Shown piece by piece: positions 57,135 through 64,000 of a stretch of DNA of 64,000 nucleotides. Source of the DNA: Wurfbainia villosa (Eukaryota; Streptophyta; Magnoliopsida; Zingiberales; Zingiberaceae); the NCBI GenBank assembly GCA_025175895.1, contig CM046008.1:25933255-25997254 (forward strand), in the 5' to 3' direction. A program made the translations under genes and the position numbers. The first letter of the stretch is position 1; each line of letters opens with the position of its first letter. Below the pieces are notes generated by a model that worked only from the letters and a program-made list of their open reading frames with translations, did no database searches and had not been told where the DNA came from.

Positions 57135-57846
57135 ATGGGTTAGGGTGTGTCAACCCTAAGTGGATGGGTAGTTAACCTAACCATAGTAGAGTTGACACAT
57201 TAGGATGTGCCAATATTCTTGAGAAGTTTAAAATGATTTAAATTGGCACAATTAGGTCCTAGAGATATTGGTGTGCCATTTTGGGTTTTTGGCACACTAG
57301 GAAATGAATGACATTAAGGCAAAACTGAATTAATCTCTAGAAATGGCAAATTGATTCTAACACTTAGGTATTCTATACCTTAGTATACTTTACTTGCCAT
57401 GATTTGTTTGCCTTGCCATGTCATGACATCATTCTCATTTTTATCTATAAAAATGTCATGATAATGTTTAGACTTATGTTTGTATGTCATGTATGCTTAA
57501 TTTTCATTCACATGTCATGACATCATGATTTTGGCATATGTCCTTATCTATATCATAATTATGCCATAATCATCATCATGCATAAATTAAAATGAAATTA
57601 AGGACTATGGCATGATTTGATGGGAATCAAATAATATTGCCTTAGAAATATGCATGAGAATTTAAAAGAACAAAAACCCACATCTCACTAGATTAATTGC
57701 CTTGAATGTGTTTTACACATCTAGTTATTTGTGAGATGTTTAGGAAAATGAAAATAAAGGTTTTGAAAACATTTTGAAAAACCTTGGTGAAGCCTATCTT
57801 GTGATAGCTATCATCATTGAATATGATGATACAAAGAAGGCTTATT
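57135..57846 (+). other. C3 3' noncoding region, first part
   Basis: Colinear with 25998-26713 in C2 and cut at CAAAGAAGGCTTATT. No gene. Confidence 0.85.
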
Positions 57847-58830
57847 AGCGTCTTGCATTCCAAATCTTTTAATTAACTCCTTAGTGTATTTTTGTTGATA
57901 TAGGTATATACCATCCTTAGTTTGTTTAATTTGTAGACCTAAAAAGAAACTTAACTCGCCTACCAAGTTCATTTCGAACTCACTTTCCATGAGCGAAACG
58001 AACTCGTTTAGTAAGGTTGAGTTAGAGGTTCCAAAAATTATATCGTCTACGTAAATTTGAGCTATGAATATTTCTTTACCTAAGGTTTTTACAAAGAGAG
58101 TTGGGTCAACTAAGCCTTGGTTAAACCCTTTTGACTTAAGATGGATTGAAAGTCTCTCGTACCAAGCTCGAGGAGCTTGTTTAAGTCCATAGAGAGCCTT
58201 CTTATGTTTTAGAACATGGTCGGGTTTATCTAGATTTTCGAATCCGGGGGGTTGGCTAACATAAACTTCTTCTTTAATGTATCCATTTAGGAATGCCGAC
58301 TTAACATCCATTTGAAACAGCTTAAATCCTCGATGTGCGGCATAAGCTAGCAACATTCGAATGGATTCGAGTCTAGCTACTGGGGCATAGGTTTTGTTGT
58401 AATCTAAGCCTTCGACTTGGCTAAACCCTTTGGCGACTAACCTAGCCTTGTTTCTAACTACTTCACCTTTATCATCAAGCTTATTTCGAAACACCCACCT
58501 TGTTCCAATTATCGTTTTGTCTTTAGGTGGTGGTACTAATTCCCACACTTCATTCCTAGTAAATTGGGCTAGCTCTTCTTGCATTGCAATAATCCAATCG
58601 GGATCAAGAAGAGCTTGTTCAATTGATTTGGGTTCTATATTTGAAATTAAGGAAATTTGACTAAGGTTCCTATAGGATGCTCTAGTTCTAACTCCTAGAT
58701 TAGGATCTCCTATCACTTGATCGATAGGGTGGTTAGTTTGAATCCTAGATTGGGTTGGGTTTGTGTCACCTAATGCTTGATCAATGGGGTGACTTGGTTG
58801 AACACTAGTTTGGTTGGAGTCATCTATCAC
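57847..58830 (-). pseudogene. S2 reverse transcriptase, cut by C3
   Basis: Reads [113 protein letters not shown] and [20 protein letters not shown], to KRFGMQDA at the C3 boundary. The YVDD box is intact. The frame differs from the upstream integrase (frameshift near 58830), in a linker with repeated HPIDQ segments. Without C3 it would continue directly into the RNase H frame. Confidence 0.92.
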
Positions 58831-59804
58831 TTGATCAATAGAGTGACTTGGTTGACTTGGTTAGGATTAACACTAGACCTGATCTCGGGATCAGAGTTAG
58901 GTCTAGTATGAATCGGCTTGCTAATTGGGGTTGCCGGGGGTTTTATAGGTTCGTGTCCTTCATCGAACACTACATTAATGGTTTCCTCGACTCTAAGGGT
59001 GTCGTGGTTATATACTCTATAAGCTCTACTTGTAGTCGAGTATCCTAGAAAGATTCCGGTCGTGGTTTTGGATGTAAATTTCCCTAGGTAATCCTTAGTG
59101 TTTAGGATATGTACCTTACACCCAAATACCCTAAAGTACTTGATGTTGGGTACTTTATCGTGATAAATCTCATATGAGGTCTTAAGGTGCCTTTTTACCA
59201 TAAGGATCCTATTTTGGATATAGCATGTCGTACTCACGGCTTCTGCCCAAAACCTATCGGGTAGGTCGTATTCGTTCAACATGGTCCTAGCGGCTTCTTG
59301 TAGAGTTCGGTTTTTCCGTTCCACTAGGCCATTTTGCTGAGGGGTCCTAGGGCAAGAGAATTCATGGTGGTATCCGTTTAGGTTACAGAAGTCGGTGAAC
59401 CTTTGATTTTCGAATTCACCACCATGATCGCTTCTAAGTCTTTTAACCTTAAGGTCTTTTTGATTCTCGATTAATTTAAATAGATTAATTAATTGATCTA
59501 GGGTATCATTTTTATGTTTGATGAACCTAACCCAGGTAAACCTGGAGTAGTCGTTAATTATGACTAAGCAATATTGACTTCTATTGAGTTACTTGGCTCC
59601 ATGTTAATCAAATAGATCCATATGCAGGAGCTCAAGTACACTTGAGGTTCGTTCTTGGTTAGTTAACTTGTGTTGTGTCCTAGGTTGTTTTCCTTGTTGA
59701 CAAGCATTACAGATTTTATTAACCAAGTTGTTGAGGTTGGATAAGCCTCTGACTAAGCCACTCTGACTCATCTTGTGGACGAGTCTTGGGTGTGAGTGAC
59801 CGAG
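58831..59804 (-). pseudogene. S2 integrase
   Basis: HSHPRLVHKMS and CNACQQGKQ form the zinc domain, followed by LLHMDLFD, IINDYSRFTWVRF, LRSDHGGEFENQRF, PRTPQQNGLVERKNRTLQEA, RFWAEAVSTTCYIQNR and FRVFGCKVHILNT. The DDE residues are visible. Two TAA codons near 59595-59615 (after LFD and GAK) and the frameshift at the 3' end inactivate it. Confidence 0.9.
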
Positions 59805-60230
59805 TCATCGGTGACACAACCATGATTCCTCTTCCTGTGTCATAAGACACTTAGTTGAGGAGTTAGTTAAGTTGATCGTATAAATGTTGTTATTTCTAGT
59901 TCCTTTAAGAATTGTTTTAGCGGTTTCGTTGGTATTAATTATGCATTCATTTTCTAGAAATATGACCTTATAGTTATTATCACACAATTGGCTTACACTA
60001 AGTAAATTATATTGAAAATTTTCTACTAGTAAAACATTTTGAATAACAAAATTTGAATTGAGCTCAATATCACCTGATCCGATGATTTTGAGCTTGTCGT
60101 TATTTCTGAAGGCTACCGATCCTTGTCGTTTGAATCGAAGCTTTGAAAACTTGAGTTGATCCCCGGTCATGTGTCGGGAGCAACCACTGTCCAACATCCA
60201 TTGATCCTACACACAAGGTGGTTGGATTGG
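59805..60230 (-). pseudogene. S2 protease and pre-integrase segment
   Basis: MLDSGCSRHMTGD near 60197 is the aspartic protease site (D-S-G) of the SIRE type. It is followed by FRNNDKLKIIGSGDIELNSN, QYNLLSVSQLCDN and NIYTINLTNSSTKCLM. A stop after EESWLCHR (59805) interrupts the join to LGHSHPRLVHK. The segment is in frame with the integrase. Confidence 0.88.
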
Positions 60231-60824
60231 ATGTTAGATTTTTTAAATTGGTTGTAAGTTGTTAAACCTAGGTCATCTCACCTGTGTCTATATGATCAAG
60301 CATGTTATACTTATGTGTTTTTTGTGAGATGATTTCCAATTGATTAAGTGGATTTAGGTTCAAGTAATTTTATGTTAGATTTGAATTTAACCCTAGGCTT
60401 GTCAAGTTTACCTTTTCAAGATCATGGCTTCCAGGTCGTGGCGAGGCACAGGGGCCTTCTTTTATCGGATCATCGACCACTTCCTTAGACAAAGCCAAGT
60501 TCAAGAAAATGACGACTTGACTCACCTAAGATTATTTCCTAGTCTAAATGATTATTTTTAAAAAGAGTCTCCCCGAGGCTCAATCTTTTCGAAGAATTTT
60601 AGTTGGTTGTGTTTTTGAAAAGAGGCTCCCCGAGGCTCAATCTTTTTGAAGAATTTTAGTTGGTTGTGTTTTTGAAAAGAGGCTCCCCGAGGCTCAATCT
60701 TTTCGAAGTTGATTATGTTCATGTTCTAAGTGAGTTCACAAGTTTTAAAGTACAAACTTTCTAAGTTAAAGCATGCAATTTCTAAGTTAAAGCACAAACA
60801 TTCTAAGTTTAAAACATGCAATTT
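60231..60824 (-). other. S2 spacer between gag and protease with 57-bp repeat
   Basis: No conserved domain. The phrase CTCCCCGAGGCTCAATCTTT recurs at 60569, 60626 and 60683, a 57-bp period over about 2.6 units. The region probably encoded a variable linker between Gag and protease, but no open frame is left here. Confidence 0.7.
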
Positions 60825-62456
60825 CTAAGTTAAAGCACAAACATGTTTTGTACTGGCTCCCCCTAGACCGTTGAATCGGTTCGGTCTATCCACATAGTGG
60901 ATTTGGTCATTGGGAATCCAGTACGGGTTGGATCCTAGAGTTGAAATCAAAAGGTTCTTAGGGACCCATGCTTGGACATGTTTCCTATGTCGACTTACAA
61001 TCGACATATACGACCTATTAGTCGTGTTTGAGTTAAACCCTAGTCCAACCTTGTTGTACACGGCCCTTTGAGATCCAAGTAGGAGGTCAAGTCCTTTGGA
61101 TCCCGAAGTGAACCTTTCCAACGTGTTCCTAAGATCTTCGACTTGACTTTTCAAGAGAGAGTTCTCAACTTCGAGCTTTTCAACTCGAGTTGAGTCCTTC
61201 TCTTGAACTCGACTAGTCGAAGAGGTTAGGGAGACCTCGTGTTTGAGGATTTTAACCTCCTCAACAAGGGTCTCGACCTTGGAATCGGATTTAACTAATT
61301 TCCTAGACAAAAACCTAACCGTATTTTGTAAAGTATTAAATAAAGTTCGACTTACTTTAAGGGTATCTTTTGAACCGGATGCGTATCCGTGGCTTGACTT
61401 GAAGGTAGCTTCGTAGTCCGAGTCATCCTCAGGTTCTGACTCAAGTTCGGTCTCCGTGTCTGACTCAATTGATTTCGCCATGAAGACGTGGTCTTCGTCT
61501 TCTTCGGATGACGCTTCTTCCCATGTCGCGTTGAGGGCCTTCTTGTGCTTAGGTGCTTGGTGGTTGAGCTTGGGGCACTCGGACTTGATATGTCCAAACC
61601 TATTGCACCCATAACACCTAATATTAGAACTTTTAGGCTTACCTTGGTTGGGTCGAGTCGTGGTTCGCTTTCGTCCCTTGGCTATCCTTCGAGCTAGGTT
61701 CATTAGTTCGGCAGTCAACTCCGGGTCAACTTCTTCTTCGGACTCGTCTTCCTCCTCGGTTGGTGGTGGCTTGCTTGCGATTTTCTTCTTCTTTAATCCT
61801 GCAAACAAGGCTATACCCCTCTCGGGCTCCGAGTTAGACTGCTCATGAAGTTCAAAATCCGAAAAGAGTTCATCTAACCTACTTTAGAAAGGTTCTGAGA
61901 CCTTATAGGCATCGACCATGGATGCCCATAAGGTAGTCCTCGGAAAAGAGTTTAGAACATACCTTATAAGGTCGCGGTTTTCGACCTTTTGCCCGATTGC
62001 GTGTAGGTTGTTGACGATGTCCTGGACTCGGGCGTGAAGTTGTGTCGCGAACTCGTGTTCCTGCATTTTTAGGTTATATAGTTTATTGAAAAGAAGATCA
62101 CGCTTACATACCTTGGCTTCGTCGGTCCCTTCGTGTAGCTCCACTAGTTTTGTCCAAAGATCTTTTGCGCTTATGAAGGGGCCGACGCGATTTATCTCCT
62201 CCTTGGATAGGCCGCATTGAAGGATTTGCGTTGCCTTAGCGTCGGCTTCGACTTGTCGTTTTGTTGCAATGGTCCATTGATCATAATCCAAGAAGTCACC
62301 CACTTCATTAGTCGAAAGTGTGAAACCCGTTTGGATTATGATCCACATCTCGATTTGGGTTTTGAGAAAGCATTCCATCCGACCCTTCCAATAACGGAAG
62401 TCATCTCCGTTGTAAAATGGAGGTCGGACGGTTCTAAAACCCTTGAGATGGGCCAT
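60825..62456 (-). pseudogene. S2 gag with one in-frame stop
   Basis: Starts at 62456 with MAHLKGFRTVRPPFYNGDDF. The capsid part has GRMECFLKTQIEMWIIIQTG, LSKEEINRVGPFISAKDLW and HAIGQKVENRDLIRYVLNSF. A TAA near 61884 (after KVSEPF) interrupts it. The same frame continues through an acidic stretch (EEEDESEEEVDPELTAEL), the zinc knuckle CYGCNRFGHIKSEC near 61590-61610, a coiled coil (KLEVENSLLKSQVEDLRNTL) and a stop at 60825. A long gag with a C-terminal coiled coil is typical of the SIRE group. It forms the particle that would also be available to C-family RNA. Confidence 0.92.
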
Positions 62457-62650
62457 TAGAACAAAAGACACAAATAGACGGAGACGAAGAAACTAACAAC
62501 GACAAAAACACGAAAACAAGTACCAAGACTCGCATCTTGGATTAGTAGTGGGGGAGAAAAACTTAACAAGGCGAAATAAAAAAAAAGAATTAAAAGAAAA
62601 ATAAATCTGTAAAAAGGCTAGATTGGTGGTTTCACCAAATCTTAGCAAAC

Positions 62651-62667
62651 CCCGGCTCTGATACCAA
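62651..62667 (-). promoter_or_regulatory. S2 primer binding site
   Basis: TTGGTATCAGAGCCGGG on the minus strand, one base inside the 5' LTR. Identical in type to S1. Confidence 0.93.
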
Positions 62668-62668
62668 T

Positions 62669-63782
62669 TGTTGGATCGATGCGGTTCGCTAGAGGGGGGG
62701 GGGTGAATAGCCAAAAAAAACTTTTTCTCGTTTCTTTCGTTAAAACTCGAGAGAAAATTAATTGCAGCGGAAATGTAAAGTAAATAGAGACAAATAGGTT
62801 TTACTTGGTTCGTAGCCTTCGGCTACTACTCCAAGGCCCTAATGGTCCTTGACCACGCACGGAGGGCAAATACTAAACGAACTCCTTCTCGATGGAGATA
62901 GGAGTTAAACGATTACAAAAACTCAAGAAAGACTCAAGGTAGAGGGACATTCCCCCTCTCCTTGATATGATTTAAAGCTCGAAATAAAAACAACTTATAC
63001 AAATTTAAAGATTATACCGACGACTTCAAAGATTGGAGGTTGAAGCTCTAGTCGTCGTCTCGGCAGCGCTTCGTCGTAGGGATGTCGGAGAGTCGGAGCG
63101 TATCGGAAGCACCTGGAAGCTTTTGAATTTTCTGAAAAACCTAGGTTTGGCCCTCCTTTTATAGCCTTTAAGCCCCTCATCGAATGGGTCTTTAGCCAAT
63201 CACAAATGGGCACAAAACCCCTTAAAAAATGGTGATAACTCTTGACTACTCGAGGCTGATCCTTTGACCGAAGAATGACCGATGGCCATCACCCGATCAT
63301 TGCTGGCGATCACCGAGTGCTAGCCGTAGTCACTCGACTGATGGACGGCAGTCGAGTCCTTCAGGTTGGCAGTCGACTGATGCTGGCTACAAGGCAAAGT
63401 TAGCTTAAGGAAAATATTATTTCGACGGTCGTCGACCGTCCGATCTCGACCTAGACCATCTATAAGAAGTCTTTGGTCGGATCTACGCTTAAGATCATCC
63501 CCGTAAAGAGGATACGACCTTACTTACGCTCGCACACACGAGCTTACCTCAGTACTTACATGTTGCTTCCGGCCTTCCACTCAATTCCTTCGGCTCCCTC
63601 CGAAGTCTCTTGAGTGTCGCCCGACCACCGCGGCTTCCTCCGGGTGTCGCTAGCCTTCAGCTCCAACGTTAAGACTTTTCTGCACACTTGATTTAGCTCA
63701 TGAGATAACAATATATGCTTAACTTTGTATCGTTTGCTATAATCAAAACTTAGGTTCGACTTAGGTGCTTACTGCACCAACA
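62669..63782 (-). repeat. S2 5' LTR
   Basis: 1,114 bp with an exact CAGTCGACTG at 63370 and further partial copies between 63260 and 63380. TATAAAAG lies on the minus strand near 63156-63163. The U5 block GCTATTCACCCCCCC is near 62695 on the complement. Confidence 0.95.
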
Positions 63783-64000
63783 GAAACGAGATTCCTTTTT
63801 GAACCTTCAGTAAAAAGCACGGGCGGCCATGTGGATTCCACACGGTCGTGCCCAATGATCATAAGCGGACACAGCGGGGCAAGTGAAATATTCGGACCGT
63901 GTTGCACTCTAGGAGAAAATTGGGGGTTCACACGGGCGTCCGTGTGAATTTCACATGGTCGTGCCAAATTCCAGCCTCTCTCCCAGTGTCACACAAGGTC
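63783..64000 (+). other. H sequence right of S2
   Basis: Begins with the S2 duplication GAAAC. It contains three ACACGG/CCATGTG motifs (GGATTCCACACGGTCGTGCC and relatives) like the H LTR near 44980. It may be H 3' noncoding region or LTR. The element continues beyond the window. Confidence 0.5.

Larger units (their letters stand above)
53653..57846 (+). mobile_element. Element C3: circularly permuted gag-only copy
   Basis: Order on the plus strand: last ~355 bases of the C internal region plus polypurine tract (53653-54007), one LTR (54008-55486), primer binding site, full gag and part of the 3' noncoding region (to 57846). Relative to C2 only about 505 bases (26714-27218) are missing between the two outer ends. 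The flanking S2 coding sequence joins cleanly: GMQDA on one side and TKVINTPMA on the other, in the same frame. There is no 5-bp duplication. Confidence 0.88.
50892..63782 (-). mobile_element. Element S2: SIRE-like Ty1/copia retrotransposon
   Basis: Both LTRs are present (50892-51994 and 62669-63782) with exact GAAAC duplications at 50887-50891 and 63783-63787. On the minus strand it has a primer binding site at 62667, gag, protease, integrase, RT, then the C3 insertion, then RNase H, a noncoding 3' region and polypurine tract. All domains of an autonomous copia element are present, but several in-frame stops make this copy defective. About twenty single-base differences between the LTRs outside one cluster suggest a moderately recent insertion. 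Confidence 0.95.
44696..64000 (+). mobile_element. Element H: Athila-like Ty3/gypsy element, old host of F and S2
   Basis: 5' LTR (about 44696-46193), tRNA-Asp-type primer binding site (46199), decayed gag (46700-47232 and 49156-49700), gag end and protease (to 50705), then a 3' noncoding region at 50706-50891 and again from 63783 to the edge. F and S2 interrupt it with exact duplications. No RT, RNase H or integrase follows the protease in the visible part. Family assignment rests on the primer site, the gag style and the VPFPQQL...protease block. Confidence 0.75.

Noticed and set aside
53005..58830. Host gene with introns (RT-like exons separated by C3)
   Set aside because: The exon-like pieces are the RNase H and RT of S2, flanked by matching LTRs and duplications.

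Overview
This window is plant nuclear DNA built almost entirely from nested LTR retrotransposons. I found no host gene, rRNA or tRNA. The mix of Ty1/copia SIRE-like and Angela/Tork-like elements, Ty3/gypsy Athila-like and Tat-like elements, and a solo LTR with Tekay/Del-type ends points to a repeat-rich flowering plant chromosome. A monocot is plausible but cannot be proven from these bases.

Layout, left to right. Element A (Angela/Tork-like copia, minus, 1-6722, cut by the window edge) sits inside element B (Angela-like copia, plus, 6723 to about 11100). B sits in the 5' LTR of S1, a SIRE-like copia element on the plus strand (visible from about 11101 to 39844). The same S1 5' LTR also carries E, a solo LTR of the A family (11518-19687), which itself holds C1, a gag-only element (12226-18359). 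S1 resumes at 19688 with its primer binding site and broken gag, integrase and reverse transcriptase. It is interrupted by C2, a second gag-only element (22944-31631), which is in turn interrupted by G, a solo LTR (27578-30661). The S1 3' LTR starts at 32450 and is split by D, a decayed A-family element (32646-38928). From 39845 to about 44695 lie Ty3/gypsy debris and short degenerate repeats. An Athila-like element H begins near 44696 and runs off the right edge. It is interrupted by F, another A-family solo LTR (47233-49155), and by S2, a nearly full SIRE-like element on the minus strand (50892-63782). S2 in turn contains C3 (53653-57846), a third copy of the gag-only family in a permuted order.

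The most interesting biology is the C family. It has LTRs of about 1.4-1.5 kb, a primer binding site, one gag gene with two zinc knuckles and a polypurine tract, but no protease, integrase, reverse transcriptase or RNase H. Its LTR ends, a U5 block, its polypurine tract and a 10-bp palindrome (CAGTCGACTG) are shared with the SIRE-like S family. S is therefore the likely supplier of enzymes. The C3 copy has the order 3' tail, LTR, 5' half, with no target duplication and an otherwise undisturbed S2 host. That is what re-insertion of a one-LTR circular DNA by end joining would leave. C3 also carries the only long uninterrupted gene in the window (529 codons).

Eight insertions are dated relative to their hosts by nesting, six of them with exact 5-bp target duplications and one with a single mismatch. 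Every pol gene seen is broken by stops, frameshifts or deletions.
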